A DNA stretch of 64,000 nt from Halomonas sp. HL-93 (GCF_900086985.1 NZ_LT593974.1:2170001-2234000); one strand, 5' to 3'. Positions 35,258 through 45,865 are shown, counted from the first letter of the stretch. The notes: generated by a model from the letters alone, not told the origin. Translations and numbers: made by a program.

Positions 35258-36931
35258 ATGTCTCAACCACGCGAATTTGATTACATCATTATCGGTGCAG
35301 GCTCGGCGGGCAATGTGCTCGCGACTCGGCTCACCGAAGACAGCGCCGTGAGCGTCCTGCTGCTCGAAGCCGGAGGGCCGGATTATCGCTTTGATTTTCG
35401 CACCCAAATGCCTGCTGCACTGGCCTATCCGCTGCAGGGCAAGCGCTATAACTGGGCGTTTGAAACCGACCCGGAACCGCATATGGACGGCCGCCGTATG
35501 GAATGCGGTCGCGGCAAGGGTCTGGGTGGCTCTTCGCTGATCAATGGCATGTGCTATATCCGCGGCAACGCGCTGGATTATGACAACTGGGCCAAGCAGC
35601 CGGGTCTTGAAGACTGGGACTACCTAAGCTGTCTGCCCTACTTCAAGAAAAGCGAAACCCGCGACATCGGGCCAAACGATTACCACGGCGGTGACGGTCC
35701 GGTGAGTGTAACTACGCCAAAAGCTGGCAATAACCCGCTGTATCGCACCTTTATCGAAGCCGGCAAGCAGGCAGGTTACCCGGAAACCGAGGACGTCAAT
35801 GGCTACCAGCAGGAGGGCTTTGGCCCCATGGACCGCTTCGTGACGCCCAACGGTCGGCGTGCGTCAACTGCCCGTGGCTACCTGGATACTGCCAAGCAGC
35901 GCGAAAACCTGACCATCGAAACCCACGCGGTAACCGATGTAATCGAGTTTGAAGGCAAGCGTGCTGTAGGCGTTCGTTACGAAAAGAAAGGCGAAAAACA
36001 GCAGGCCTACGCTCGCCGTGAAGTGCTGCTCTGCGGTGGTGCCATTGCCTCACCGCAAATTCTTCAGCGTTCAGGCGTTGGTGATCCCGAGCTGCTCCGC
36101 GAACTGGATATCCCCGTCGTGCACGACCTGCCCGGGGTGGGTGAAAATCTCCAGGATCACCTGGAAATGTACATCCAGTACGAGTGCAAAGAGCCTATTT
36201 CACTCTACCCGGCGCTCAAATGGTACAACCAGCCCAAGATAGGCGCCGAGTGGCTGTTCAAAGGCACTGGCGTAGGTGCCAGCAACCAGTTTGAATCCTG
36301 TGGTTTCATTCGCAGCCGCGATGAAGAAGAATGGCCCAACCTCCAGTACCACTTTTTGCCCATCGCCATCAGCTATAACGGCAAAAGCGCGGTACAGGCC
36401 CACGGCTTTCAGGCCCACGTTGGGTCCATGCGTTCGGAAAGCCGTGGGCGTATCCGACTGACATCAAAAGATCCCCACGCAGCGCCCAGTATTTTGTTTA
36501 ACTACATGGCGAAAGACAAAGACTGGCAAGAATTCCGCGACGCCATTCGCTTGACGCGCGATATCATCGCCCAACCGGCGTTTGACCCATACCGTGGCCG
36601 CGAGATTGCACCAGGCCCAAACGTGCAAAGCGACGAAGAGCTGGACAAGTTCGTCAAACAGCACGCGGAAACGGCCTACCACCCCTGCGGCAGCTGTCGA
36701 ATGGGCGATGACATAATGGCAGTGACTGACGGCCAAGGGCGAGTACATGGACTCGAGGGTCTGCGCGTCGTTGACGCATCATTATTCCCTGTCATCCCCA
36801 CCGGCAACCTCAACGCACCCACTATTATGTTGGCGGAAAAAATCGCCGACCGAATCCGTGGGCGCGAGCCGCTGCCCCGTGCTGACGTCGATTATTACGT
36901 TGCCAACGGTGCCCCTTCCAAACAACACTGA
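35258..36931 (+). CDS. betA: choline dehydrogenase
   Basis: 557 residues from ATG 35258; the earlier TTG/ATG (35240, 35243) lack a ribosome site. GMC flavoprotein: [19 protein letters not shown] at the N-terminus, [15 protein letters not shown] signature 1, [15 protein letters not shown] signature 2, and catalytic His in [11 protein letters not shown] plus the late NLNAPTIM. It makes betaine aldehyde from choline at the membrane. A strong terminator follows. Confidence 0.95.
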   Translation: MSQPREFDYIIIGAGSAGNVLATRLTEDSAVSVLLLEAGGPDYRFDFRTQMPAALAYPLQGKRYNWAFETDPEPHMDGRRMECGRGKGLGGSSLINGMCYIRGNALDYDNWAKQPGLEDWDYLSCLPYFKKSETRDIGPNDYHGGDGPVSVTTPKAGNNPLYRTFIEAGKQAGYPETEDVNGYQQEGFGPMDRFVTPNGRRASTARGYLDTAKQRENLTIETHAVTDVIEFEGKRAVGVRYEKKGEKQQAYARREVLLCGGAIASPQILQRSGVGDPELLRELDIPVVHDLPGVGENLQDHLEMYIQYECKEPISLYPALKWYNQPKIGAEWLFKGTGVGASNQFESCGFIRSRDEEEWPNLQYHFLPIAISYNGKSAVQAHGFQAHVGSMRSESRGRIRLTSKDPHAAPSILFNYMAKDKDWQEFRDAIRLTRDIIAQPAFDPYRGREIAPGPNVQSDEELDKFVKQHAETAYHPCGSCRMGDDIMAVTDGQGRVHGLEGLRVVDASLFPVIPTGNLNAPTIMLAEKIADRIRGREPLPRADVDYYVANGAPSKQH

Positions 36932-36956
36932 ACCAAGCCCTGAGGGTAAAACTCTA

Positions 36957-36988
36957 AAACGTCGCAGCCTCGCTGCGGCGTTTTTTTA
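36957..36988 (+). terminator. intrinsic terminator of the bet operon
   Basis: AAACG-TCGCAG stem with CTGCG-GCGTTT partner and a 7-T tract, starting 26 bp after the betA stop. Confidence 0.85.
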
Positions 36989-37106
36989 TACCCGCAAAAA
37001 GGCACCGAAATACTTGCACTGGATGGCACAGGTCTGCCAATATTCAAACATCCGTTTAAATATGTAAACGAATCATACCGCACTACCCCTAACATGGAGA
37101 GGCTTT

Positions 37107-39599
37107 ATGCTCACCCTACTACTGATTGTGCTGGCCATTATCGGCCTGCTTGTGGTGATGCGCCGCGAGGCGGGCGCACCAGCAGCCCTAGCCGTGCTTG
37201 GCGTACTTGGCCTGGTTGGCCTACTGGTAGATGCCAGTGTTATCGGCGTACTGCTTCTATTGGGCGCTGCCGCTGTAGCAGTAGCGGGCTTACCCGCATT
37301 GCGCCGCCAATGGCTCACCCCACGGGTGTTTGCGATGTTCAAAAAAGTCGCTCCCAAGGTTTCCGATACGGAGCGCACCGCTCTGGAAGCGGGCACCGTC
37401 GCTTGGGACGGCGAGCTGTTTTCCGGCAAGCCCCAGTGGAACAAGCTGCTCAACTATAAAGACGACGGCCTGCGTGAAGATGAGCAAGCCTTCCTAGACA
37501 ACCAGTGCGCTAAAGCCGCTGGCATGTGTAACGCATGGGACATCACCATTGAACGCGCAGATTTACCCCAGCAGCTGTGGGATTACCTGAAAAAAGAAGG
37601 CTTCTTCGGCATGATTATTCCGAAGGAGTACGGTGGGCTGGGTTTCTCTGCCAAAGCACAGTCGATGGTGCTACAAAAGTTATCAGCCAACGAGACGCTA
37701 ATGGTCACCGTCGGCGTCCCCAACTCGCTAGGCCCAGGCGAACTATTGCTCAAGTACGGTACGCAAGAGCAAAAAGATCACTACCTGCCGCGCTTATCCG
37801 ATGGCCGTGAAATCCCCTGCTTTGGCTTGACGGGCCCGCGTGCTGGTTCAGACGCCACCTCGCTGCCGGATACCGGTGTGGTGTGCAAGCAGATGGTCGA
37901 CGGCAAAGAAGTCTTAGGCCTGCGGCTTAACTTTGAAAAACGCTGGATCACCCTGGCACCCATTGCCACCGTGGTCGGACTTGCGTTTCGTCTGTTTGAC
38001 CCAGACAACCTGCTCGGCGATGAAGAAGACCGCGGTATTACGCTGGCGTTGATTCCCCGCGATACCGACGGCATGGACATTGGCCGCCGTCACCACCCGA
38101 TTGGCAGCCCGTTTATGAACGGCCCGATTATCGGCAACGATGTTTTTGTGCCGCTGGATACCATTATCGGTGGCCCGGATATGATCGGCCAAGGGTGGCG
38201 CATGCTGGTTGAGTGCCTTTCCATCGGCCGCTGCATCACCCTGCCCTCGGGTGCCACCGGCACGGCGCGCTATGCACTGGGCTGGAGCGGGGGCTTTACT
38301 CGCGTGCGTCGCCAGTTCAACGTCCCCGTGGCGGAAATGGAAGGCGTTCAGGAACCCCTGGCGCGCATGGCAGCGCTGGGCTACATCGCTCAGGCGACGG
38401 TGTATCAAACCGCCAATCTGATCGATCATGGCGAAAAGCCTGCGGTCCCCTCGGCGATTCTGAAAAGCCAGCTGACCGAATTCCAGCGCGACATTCTGGC
38501 CGACGCCATGGACGTACACGGTGGCAAGGCGGTCACGCTTGGCCCGCGCAACTACTTAGGGATAGGCTACAGCGCCAACCCGGTGGCAATCACCGTGGAA
38601 GGCGCCAACATCATGACCCGCAATTTGATGATCTTTGGTCAGGGCGCAATTCGCTGCCATCCCTACGTGCTCGAAGAGCTGGCTGCCAAAGACGCCAATG
38701 ATATCAAAGCGTTCGACAAGGCGTTTTTCAGTCACGCTGGGTTAATCTTTGGTAACGCGGCGCGCGCTTTCACACTCGGCTTTGGCATCGGCAAACCCAA
38801 CGTGCCGTTCGATGGCCCCGCCACTGTCTATGCCCAGGACATCGCGCGTCTCTCAGCCGGCTTTGGCCTATGCGCCGATGCTGCCATGGCAAGCCTTGGC
38901 TCGGCTTTGAAAAAGCGCGAAATGCTTTCCGCACGCTTAGGCGATGTGCTTTCCAATCTTTACCTCGCTTCCATGGTGCTTAAGCAGTGGCAGTCGGGCA
39001 CTAAGGTAGAAGGCGAAGAAGCCCTACTGCACTACAGTTGCCGCTTCCTGCTCCAGCGTGCTGAGCAAGCTTTTGTCGAGATTTTCGATAATCTACCCAA
39101 TCGCGCACTGGGCAAAACACTTAAAGTGATCGTCATGCCAACAGGTCGTCGCTGGGACAAGCCCCATGACGACTTTGCACGGGATATCGCCCAGCGTGTT
39201 TCGACGCACAGCGCATTGCGCAGCAAACTGCTGGAAAACACCTGGGATAAGGACGACGGCGAGCAGCCCAACCCGTTAGCGCGCTACAACGCACTGCTGG
39301 TGGACTATGACCGCGCAGAAGCCCTTTATCGCACGGTCAACAAAGCCTACGCCAAAGGTGAACTTCCGCAAACGGCGCTACATCCTGAAGCACGTGTCGA
39401 AGCGGCGCTAGAGAAAGCGCTGATTAGCGAAGAGGATGCTCAGTTTATGCGCGAATTCGAGGCTGAAGTGCTTGAAATGCTCACTGTGGATGATTTTGCC
39501 TACGACGCTTTTGCCAAGAATAAGTCGACGCTAATCGACCATAACGCTAAGCCCGCGGCTGACAACAAAGCCGACAAGGCGGAAACCAGCGTCAAATAG
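37107..39599 (+). CDS. fadE: acyl-CoA dehydrogenase FadE
   Basis: 830 residues, the long FadE type (E. coli 814). Two N-terminal membrane helices (about residues 1-75) anchor it. The dehydrogenase core contains GFFGMIIPKEYGGLGFSAKA, CFGLTGPRAGSDATSLPDTG and DVHGGKAVTLGPRNYLG. A DUF1974-like helical C-terminal region and an acidic/lysine tail follow. It is the first oxidation of fatty acid beta-oxidation. It is monocistronic and ends at a terminator. Confidence 0.93.
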   Translation: MLTLLLIVLAIIGLLVVMRREAGAPAALAVLGVLGLVGLLVDASVIGVLLLLGAAAVAVAGLPALRRQWLTPRVFAMFKKVAPKVSDTERTALEAGTVAWDGELFSGKPQWNKLLNYKDDGLREDEQAFLDNQCAKAAGMCNAWDITIERADLPQQLWDYLKKEGFFGMIIPKEYGGLGFSAKAQSMVLQKLSANETLMVTVGVPNSLGPGELLLKYGTQEQKDHYLPRLSDGREIPCFGLTGPRAGSDATSLPDTGVVCKQMVDGKEVLGLRLNFEKRWITLAPIATVVGLAFRLFDPDNLLGDEEDRGITLALIPRDTDGMDIGRRHHPIGSPFMNGPIIGNDVFVPLDTIIGGPDMIGQGWRMLVECLSIGRCITLPSGATGTARYALGWSGGFTRVRRQFNVPVAEMEGVQEPLARMAALGYIAQATVYQTANLIDHGEKPAVPSAILKSQLTEFQRDILADAMDVHGGKAVTLGPRNYLGIGYSANPVAITVEGANIMTRNLMIFGQGAIRCHPYVLEELAAKDANDIKAFDKAFFSHAGLIFGNAARAFTLGFGIGKPNVPFDGPATVYAQDIARLSAGFGLCADAAMASLGSALKKREMLSARLGDVLSNLYLASMVLKQWQSGTKVEGEEALLHYSCRFLLQRAEQAFVEIFDNLPNRALGKTLKVIVMPTGRRWDKPHDDFARDIAQRVSTHSALRSKLLENTWDKDDGEQPNPLARYNALLVDYDRAEALYRTVNKAYAKGELPQTALHPEARVEAALEKALISEEDAQFMREFEAEVLEMLTVDDFAYDAFAKNKSTLIDHNAKPAADNKADKAETSVK

Positions 39600-39624
39600 C
39601 GGCTTGCGCAGTCTTGCAACTTAT

Positions 39625-39650
39625 AACCGGCCCGCGAGGCCGGTTTTTTT
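39625..39650 (+). terminator. intrinsic terminator after fadE
   Basis: AACCGGCC-CGCGA-GGCCGGTT followed by T7, 26 bp after the fadE stop. Confidence 0.88.
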
Positions 39651-39659
39651 GGGCCTATA

Positions 39660-39765
39660 CTTTCGTTTAATTTTCGATTTTTATGCGCAAATGACTTACC
39701 AACGGCACATAAAAGGCGTTGCATGTTCGAAATCGATCAACTAGAATTTCGTAAACGAAAGCTAG
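39660..39765 (+). promoter_or_regulatory. promoter/operator region of the glycerol importer operon
   Basis: It contains TTTCGTTTA and TTTTCGATTTTTATG near 39661-39684, and the perfect palindrome TTTCGTAAACGAAA at 39747-39760, itself framed by CTAG on both sides. Similar TTTCGATTTT/TTTCGTTTTAT repeats occur upstream of glpK. They are candidate GlpR sites. Confidence 0.5.
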
Positions 39766-39799
39766 ATTTTCCAATAACAACGACGCTAGCGAGATTGGC

Positions 39800-40900
39800 A
39801 TGTCCCTACACTTGCAAAATATCGAACACACTGTGGGTGGTGTTCCCTATATCCGCGACGTTGACCTAGCGCTTGAGCCAGGCTCATTCAATGTGCTGCT
39901 GGGCAGAACATTGGCGGGTAAAACTACCCTGATGCGCTTAATGGCTGGGCTTGAAGCGCCCACCAAAGGGCGCATTCTGATGGACGGCAAAGACGTTACC
40001 GGCGTTTCAGTACGTCACCGTAACGTCTCTATGGTGTATCAGCAGTTTATTAACTACCCCAGCTTAACGGTCTACGACAATATCGCCTCGCCGCTCATTC
40101 TGGCCAAACACCCGGCGCATGAGATTGATAAGCGCGTGGGCGAAATTGCCGAAATGCTGCATATCGAGCATCTGCTTAAGCGCTACCCGCAGGAGCTTTC
40201 CGGCGGCCAGCAGCAGCGCACCGCCATGGGCCGTGCGCTGGTCAAAGATGCCGATGTGATTTTGTTCGACGAACCTCTGGTTAACCTGGATTACAAACTG
40301 CGCGAAGAACTGCGCGATGAGCTGCGTGAGCTTTTTAAAGTGCGCAACTGCATTGCCGTTTACGCCACCACCGAACCCAATGAAGCGCTCGCGCTGGGTG
40401 GCAATACCGCAGTGCTACACGAAGGCCGGCTGTTGCAGTACGGCCCCACTGACCAGGCCTACCGCGAACCCAACAATGTGTTAAGCGCTGAAATGTTCTC
40501 CGAGCCGCCCATTAACATTCTGCCCGGGCGGCTAACAGATGACCAAATCACCTTCGATGGCACCACCCACTTTGCTTGCGACGACGCCCTGCGTCGGCTG
40601 CCACCGGGCGACTATCAGTTTGGCGTGCGTGCCTCGCATTTGAGCCTCACGCCCCGCGCGGAAGATGACTTGGCCCTGGAAGTCGTCGTCGATGTGGCGG
40701 AAATCAGCGGCTCGGAAACGTTTTTACACGTTCGCCACCCGCACTTTGCACTGGTGCTACACCTGGTCGGCATTCACGAGTTGAGTATGAATCAGGCTAT
40801 CAACGTTCACCTTCCGATTCACAAGCTGTTTGTGTTTGATCAGCAAGGCAGCATTGTGCATACCCCAACGCATCTCATGGAGGGCGCTGCACATGGCTGA
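39800..40900 (+). CDS. glpS: glycerol ABC importer ATPase 1
   Basis: 366 residues, MalK/UgpC-type with C-terminal regulatory domain. Walker A LLGRTLAGKTT (about residues 34-44), signature LSGGQQQRTAMGRAL and Walker B VILFDEPLVNLD are intact. The switch-loop His is replaced: YATTEPNEAL where THDQxEA is usual. With the next gene it forms the heterodimeric motor of a GlpSTPQV-type glycerol importer, as described in Rhizobium. First gene of the operon, overlapping the next by eight bases. Confidence 0.88.
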   Translation: MSLHLQNIEHTVGGVPYIRDVDLALEPGSFNVLLGRTLAGKTTLMRLMAGLEAPTKGRILMDGKDVTGVSVRHRNVSMVYQQFINYPSLTVYDNIASPLILAKHPAHEIDKRVGEIAEMLHIEHLLKRYPQELSGGQQQRTAMGRALVKDADVILFDEPLVNLDYKLREELRDELRELFKVRNCIAVYATTEPNEALALGGNTAVLHEGRLLQYGPTDQAYREPNNVLSAEMFSEPPINILPGRLTDDQITFDGTTHFACDDALRRLPPGDYQFGVRASHLSLTPRAEDDLALEVVVDVAEISGSETFLHVRHPHFALVLHLVGIHELSMNQAINVHLPIHKLFVFDQQGSIVHTPTHLMEGAAHG

Positions 40901-41993
40901 GATCGAGCTTAAATCGCTTGCCCACACTTATAGCGAATCCCCGCAATCGGCGGCCGATTACGCCATTCGCCACATGCAACATACATGGCACCAGGGTGGT
41001 GCGTATGCACTGCTGGGGCCTTCCGGGTGCGGTAAGTCGACGCTTTTGAATATTATTTCCGGACTGATAGCCCCCTCCGAAGGCGAGGTGTTATTCGACG
41101 GCCACTTGGTCAACGAATTACCGCCGGAGGAGCGCAACATCGCCCAGGTTTTTCAGTTCCCAGTGATCTACGACACCATGACGGTGTTCGATAATCTGGC
41201 GTTTCCACTGCGCAACATGAACACCCCCGAGCATCGCGTGAAGCCCAAGGTACTGGAAATTGCCGATATTCTAGAGCTGACCCCGCTGCTCTCGCGCAAG
41301 GCCAAAAACCTGACCGCCGACGAGAAACAAAAGGTTTCCATGGGCCGGGGCTTGGTGCGTGATGACGTGACAGCGATTTTGTTTGATGAGCCGCTCACGG
41401 TGATTGACCCGCAGTTAAAGTGGAAGCTGCGGCGCAAGCTCAAGGAAATTCACGAGCGCTTTAATATCACCATGATTTACGTCACCCACGACCAGCTAGA
41501 GGCGTCTACCTTCGCGGATAAAATCGCCGTGATGTACGAAGGCCAGGTGGTGCAGTTTGGCACCCCCCGCGAGTTATTTGAGTCGCCCGCCCACACCTTT
41601 GTGGGCTACTTCATCGGCAGCCCTGGGATGAACTTTTTCACGCTGCGATACCAAGACCACGCCGCCTACTTTGGCGACCAAGCCATTGCGTTAAACCCAG
41701 CCTACCTGGGCGCAGTGAGTCGCGCTAAAAGCGACAACGTAAAGCTTGGGATTCGGCCTGAATTTGTCGAGGTATTTGCGACAGCCAAGCCCGACACCCT
41801 GGCGGTGCACAATCAGCACGTTCAAGACCTTGGCACCTACGCCATTCTGACCTTTTCGCTAAATCAACAGACGTTCAAAGCGCGGCTTTCCGAGGACCAT
41901 CCGCCGCTGGGTGAGACGGTTCACGTACGCTTTCCAGACGACAAACTAAGCCTTTACGTCGATGAGTACCGAGTTGAGGTAGACCATGAATAA
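40893..41993 (+). CDS. glpT: glycerol ABC importer ATPase 2
   Basis: 366 residues from ATG 40893 (GGAGGG upstream; start lies inside glpS). Walker A LLGPSGCGKST, Walker B AILFDEPLTVID and the H-loop VTHDQLEAS are intact. The ABC signature is degenerate: LTADEKQKVSMGRG instead of LSGGQ. It complements GlpS, which has LSGGQ but lacks the switch His, predicting one normal and one degenerate ATP site. This glpT is not the E. coli glycerol-3-phosphate antiporter of the same name. Confidence 0.88.
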   Translation: MAEIELKSLAHTYSESPQSAADYAIRHMQHTWHQGGAYALLGPSGCGKSTLLNIISGLIAPSEGEVLFDGHLVNELPPEERNIAQVFQFPVIYDTMTVFDNLAFPLRNMNTPEHRVKPKVLEIADILELTPLLSRKAKNLTADEKQKVSMGRGLVRDDVTAILFDEPLTVIDPQLKWKLRRKLKEIHERFNITMIYVTHDQLEASTFADKIAVMYEGQVVQFGTPRELFESPAHTFVGYFIGSPGMNFFTLRYQDHAAYFGDQAIALNPAYLGAVSRAKSDNVKLGIRPEFVEVFATAKPDTLAVHNQHVQDLGTYAILTFSLNQQTFKARLSEDHPPLGETVHVRFPDDKLSLYVDEYRVEVDHE

Positions 41994-42870
41994 AATACGT
42001 AATAACCGCGCCTGGCTACTCGTGCTTCCCATGCTGGTGTTGGTGGCGTTTTCCGCCATTGTACCGCTGATGACGGTCGTCAACTATTCGGTTCAGGACG
42101 TGCTGGGTGCCAACGCCCGGTTCTTTACTGGCACCGAATGGTTTAAAAGCATGCTCAACGACCCTGAGCTGCAAGTCGCGTTTGTCCGCCAAATGATCTT
42201 TTCGCTCACGATTCTCGCCATTCAGGTGCCTTTGGGTATCGGCATTGCGCTGATTATGCCCAAACGCGGCTGGCAGGCCTCGGCGGTGTTGATTTTGATT
42301 ACCCTACCGCTGCTGATTCCCTGGAACGTGGTCGGCAGCATTTGGCAAATCTTCACCCGCGGCGATATTGGCCTGATGGGCTGGGGCTTACGCCAATTAG
42401 GCGTGGACTACAATATTACCCGCGACGCATCAGATGCCTGGATCACCATCATATTAATGGACGTATGGCACTGGACGCCGTTGGTCGCCATGCTTTGCTA
42501 CAGCGGTCTGCGCTCCATCCCCGAAGCCTACTACCAGGCAGCACGCATTGACCGAGCCTCCAAATGGGCGGTGTTTCGCTACATCCAACTGCCCAAGCTG
42601 ACCAATGTGCTGGTGATTGCCGTACTGCTGCGCTTTATGCACTCGTTCATGATTTACGCCGAGCCGTTCGTGCTGACCGGCGGTGGGCCGGGCAGTTCGA
42701 CCACGTTCTTAAGCCAGTCGCTTGCCACGATGGCTATCGGCCAGCAGGACCTTGGGCCGTCGGCGGCGTTTTCGATCATCTACTTCCTGGTCATTCTGCT
42801 CGTGAGCTGGGTGTTCTATACCGCCATCATGCACATGCAAAAAGACAAACATCCTCAGGGAGGCGCGTGA
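41986..42870 (+). CDS. glpP: glycerol ABC importer permease 1
   Basis: 294 residues, six membrane helices, UgpA/MalF-like. The coupling EAA loop is YYQAARIDRASKWAVFRYIQLPKL. It overlaps the glpT end by eight bases and is followed 1 bp later by glpQ. It pairs with GlpQ to form the channel. Confidence 0.88.
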   Translation: MNKIRNNRAWLLVLPMLVLVAFSAIVPLMTVVNYSVQDVLGANARFFTGTEWFKSMLNDPELQVAFVRQMIFSLTILAIQVPLGIGIALIMPKRGWQASAVLILITLPLLIPWNVVGSIWQIFTRGDIGLMGWGLRQLGVDYNITRDASDAWITIILMDVWHWTPLVAMLCYSGLRSIPEAYYQAARIDRASKWAVFRYIQLPKLTNVLVIAVLLRFMHSFMIYAEPFVLTGGGPGSSTTFLSQSLATMAIGQQDLGPSAAFSIIYFLVILLVSWVFYTAIMHMQKDKHPQGGA

Positions 42871-42871
42871 C

Positions 42872-43768
42872 ATGAGCTATCAACTCGAAAATACCCAGCA
42901 GGGCGAAAAGTACAACACGATTTTTAGCCGCACGACACCTGCCAAACGGCGCAAGCGTAACGCACGCAGTCGGCTGCGCTCCCGCGTGCTGCTGGGGCTG
43001 TATCTGTTTTTAATGATTTTGCCGATTTACTGGCTACTCAATATGTCGCTGCAAACCAACAGCGAGATATTAGGCTCCATGACGCTATGGCCAGAGAACA
43101 TCACGCTGGATAACTATATTGGCATCTTTACCAACTCAAGCTGGTATATGGGTTATGTCAACTCGATCGCCTACGTGCTGATGAACATGCTGATCACCAT
43201 TTGCGTGGCGTTACCTGCCGCTTATGCGTTTAGCCGCTACAGCTTTATCGGCGATAAGCATTTGTTCTTCTGGCTGTTAACCAACCTGATGGCACCACCG
43301 GCGGTGTTCTTGCTGCCCTACTTTCAGCTGTATTACTCGGTGGGGCTGTTCGATACGCATATTGCCGTCGCGCTGGCCCACTGCCTGTTCAATATTCCGC
43401 TGGCCATTTGGATTCTGGAAGGCTTTATGAGCAGCGTGCCAAAAGAGATCGATGAAACGGCGTATATCGACGGCTACAGCTTTCCGCGCTTTTTTATCAA
43501 GATTTTCATTCCCATGATCCGCTCGGGCATCGGCGTCACACTGTTCTTCTTGTTTATGTTCTCGTGGGTGGAGCTGCTGCTGGCCCGCACGCTCACCGCC
43601 ACCAGTGCCCAACCGATTGGCATGATCATGACGCGCACGTCCACTGCATCAGGGATCGACTGGGGCACGCTTGCCGCCGCCGGTGTGCTGACCATTTTGC
43701 CCGGCATTCTGGTGGTCTACTTCGTTCGCAACCATATCGCCAAGGGCTTTGCCCTGGGTCGTACCTAA
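42872..43768 (+). CDS. glpQ: glycerol ABC importer permease 2
   Basis: 298 residues, UgpE/MalG-like with six helices and a basic N-terminal tail (AKRRKRNARSRLRSR). EAA loop: PKEIDETAYIDGYSFPRFFIKIFIPM. It begins 1 bp after the glpP stop. Here glpQ means the importer permease, not glycerophosphodiester phosphodiesterase. Confidence 0.88.
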   Translation: MSYQLENTQQGEKYNTIFSRTTPAKRRKRNARSRLRSRVLLGLYLFLMILPIYWLLNMSLQTNSEILGSMTLWPENITLDNYIGIFTNSSWYMGYVNSIAYVLMNMLITICVALPAAYAFSRYSFIGDKHLFFWLLTNLMAPPAVFLLPYFQLYYSVGLFDTHIAVALAHCLFNIPLAIWILEGFMSSVPKEIDETAYIDGYSFPRFFIKIFIPMIRSGIGVTLFFLFMFSWVELLLARTLTATSAQPIGMIMTRTSTASGIDWGTLAAAGVLTILPGILVVYFVRNHIAKGFALGRT

Positions 43769-43779
43769 GGAGGTGATGT

Positions 43780-44052
43780 ATGTCTTGGATGGTATGGACA
43801 GTGCCCACGGCAATTTTCTTTTCCGCCATTGCGGCCATGCTGGCCGGGATGACGGTATGGGAAGTTGTCTCGCCCACCATAGAGCGAAAGGGCTTTTTGC
43901 CGATTAGCACAACCCGCGGCGACCGGCTGTTTATTGGTCTGCTCTCAGCCGCGTTTATTCACCTGGGAGTAATTGGCTACACCTCTTTATCGATTTGGTT
44001 GGCACTGGCGGCATCGTTTGTCTGGCTGTTGGTGCTAATGCGCTGGGGCTAA
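43780..44052 (+). CDS. glpU: DUF2160 small membrane protein of the glycerol importer operon
   Basis: 90 residues with two or three membrane helices (N-terminal WMVWTVPTAIFFSAIAAML, central and C-terminal hydrophobic segments). DUF2160 proteins occupy this position in GlpSTPQUV-type operons. AAGGAGGTG precedes the ATG. It may help assemble or stabilise the importer; this is unproven. Confidence 0.8.
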   Translation: MSWMVWTVPTAIFFSAIAAMLAGMTVWEVVSPTIERKGFLPISTTRGDRLFIGLLSAAFIHLGVIGYTSLSIWLALAASFVWLLVLMRWG

Positions 44053-44125
44053 CCGGCGCTAATCAAAGTAGCGGTTTCATGGACGGTTCCGTCATTAGGG
44101 AAGATCACAACACAACGAGGTCAAC

Positions 44126-45865
44126 ATGCGACATAACAATTTCAAACTCACCACCCTCGCCGCTAGCCTGCTGCTGGCATCCGCCACGCTGTCGGCGGAT
44201 GACAGTGATGCGCGCGCCATTGCCGAACGGCTGGTCGATGAGCATTTCCAAGACTCGACACTAAGCCGAGAGGAAAAGATCGAAGAGCTGATGTGGTTTG
44301 CCAAAGCCGCCGAGCCGTTTCGCGACATGGACATTGAAACCGTCGCCGAGGGCTTAACCACCCACGTCTACGAAAGCGAAGTCTTGGCAGAGGCGTTCAC
44401 CGAACTCACTGGTATCAATGTCACCCACAACATCATCGGTGAAGGTGACGTGGTCGATACCATGCAAAACCAGATGCAGTCGGGGAACAGCATCTATGAC
44501 GGCTTCGTCAACGATACTGATTCCATCGGCACGCACATTCGCTACGGCACCACGATCAACCTGTCTGACGCCATGGAAAACGAGTGGGCCGACTACACTC
44601 TGCCCACACTGGATCTTGACGACTTTATCGGCCTGCAGTACGGCACCGGACCGGACGGCAATATTTACCAGCTGCCCACTCAGCAGTTTGCCAACCTTTA
44701 CTGGTTCCGCCATGACTGGTTTGAACGCGAAGACTTCCAGGAGCAGTTCCGCGAGATTTACGGCTATGACCTGGGCGTGCCGACTAACTGGACCGCCTAC
44801 GAGGATATTGCCGAGTTCTTCACCGAGCACGTTGGCGAAATCGACGGTGAGAAAGTCTATGGCCACATGGACTACGGCCGCCGCGACCCCTCGCTAGGCT
44901 GGCGTTTCCACGACTCCTGGCTCTCCATGGCCGGTATGGGCAGCAAAGGCGTGCCGTTTGGCAACCCGGTTGATGACTGGGGTATTCGTGTTAACGAAGA
45001 CAGCCAGCCGGTCGGCGCAAGCGTAAGCCGTGGCGGCGCCACCAACTCGCCGGCTTCCGTGTTTGCCATGCAAAAAGCGGTTGACTGGCTAGCCGATTAC
45101 GCCCCAGAAGAAGCCCAGGGCATGACGTTTGGCGAGGCTGGCCCCGTGCCTGCTCAAGGCCATATTGCCCAGCAGATTTTCTGGTACACCGCCTTCACCG
45201 CCGACATGACCGACCCGGAAGTGGCCGTCACCGATGACGAAGGCAACCCGCTGTGGCGCATGGCTCCCTCGCCCACTGGCCCGTACTGGGAAGACGGCAT
45301 GAAAGTCGGTTATCAGGACGTAGGTGCCTGGACCTTCTTTGACTCAACGCCTGAGGACCGCCGCACCGCTGCCTGGCTGTTTGCTCAGTTCACCGTATCC
45401 AAGACCGCGTCGTTGGAAAAGCTGATGCACGGCCTTACGCCAATTCGTGAGTCGGATATTTTCTCGGATCAAATGACCGAAATGGCACCCAAGCTAGGCG
45501 GTTTGGTCGAGTTCTACCGCAGCCCCAACGAGTCCAACTGGACGCCTACCGGCACCAACGTGCCCGACTACCCGCGCATGGCTCCGCTATGGTGGCAAAA
45601 CCTGGCACCGGTGATGAGCGGCGAAGTCTCGCCACAGGAAGGCTTGGATAAGCTGGCCGAAGACATGGACAACACCATGAGCCGCCTGGCCCGTGCCAAC
45701 GTATTCGACAGCTACGCGCCAGTGCTCAACGACGAGCGCGACCCGCAGGAATGGCTGGATGAAGACGGCTCGCCCAAGCCAAAGCTTGACGATGAAATGC
45801 CGCAGGGCACCACCGTGCCTTACGACGAAATGATGGAAGAATGGATGTCAGCAGGCACCCGCTAA
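44126..45865 (+). CDS. glpV: glycerol ABC importer periplasmic binding protein
   Basis: 579 residues, longer than usual sugar-binding proteins, as is typical of GlpV. Signal peptide cut near TLSA-DDS. Extracellular solute-binding type 1 features: VYESEVLAEAFTELTGI, then QNQMQSGNSIYDGFVND, and the Trp/Tyr-rich WFRHDWFE and WWQNLAPVMSGE regions. Very acidic overall, as expected for a halophile's periplasm. It ends the importer operon. Confidence 0.88.
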   Translation: MRHNNFKLTTLAASLLLASATLSADDSDARAIAERLVDEHFQDSTLSREEKIEELMWFAKAAEPFRDMDIETVAEGLTTHVYESEVLAEAFTELTGINVTHNIIGEGDVVDTMQNQMQSGNSIYDGFVNDTDSIGTHIRYGTTINLSDAMENEWADYTLPTLDLDDFIGLQYGTGPDGNIYQLPTQQFANLYWFRHDWFEREDFQEQFREIYGYDLGVPTNWTAYEDIAEFFTEHVGEIDGEKVYGHMDYGRRDPSLGWRFHDSWLSMAGMGSKGVPFGNPVDDWGIRVNEDSQPVGASVSRGGATNSPASVFAMQKAVDWLADYAPEEAQGMTFGEAGPVPAQGHIAQQIFWYTAFTADMTDPEVAVTDDEGNPLWRMAPSPTGPYWEDGMKVGYQDVGAWTFFDSTPEDRRTAAWLFAQFTVSKTASLEKLMHGLTPIRESDIFSDQMTEMAPKLGGLVEFYRSPNESNWTPTGTNVPDYPRMAPLWWQNLAPVMSGEVSPQEGLDKLAEDMDNTMSRLARANVFDSYAPVLNDERDPQEWLDEDGSPKPKLDDEMPQGTTVPYDEMMEEWMSAGTR

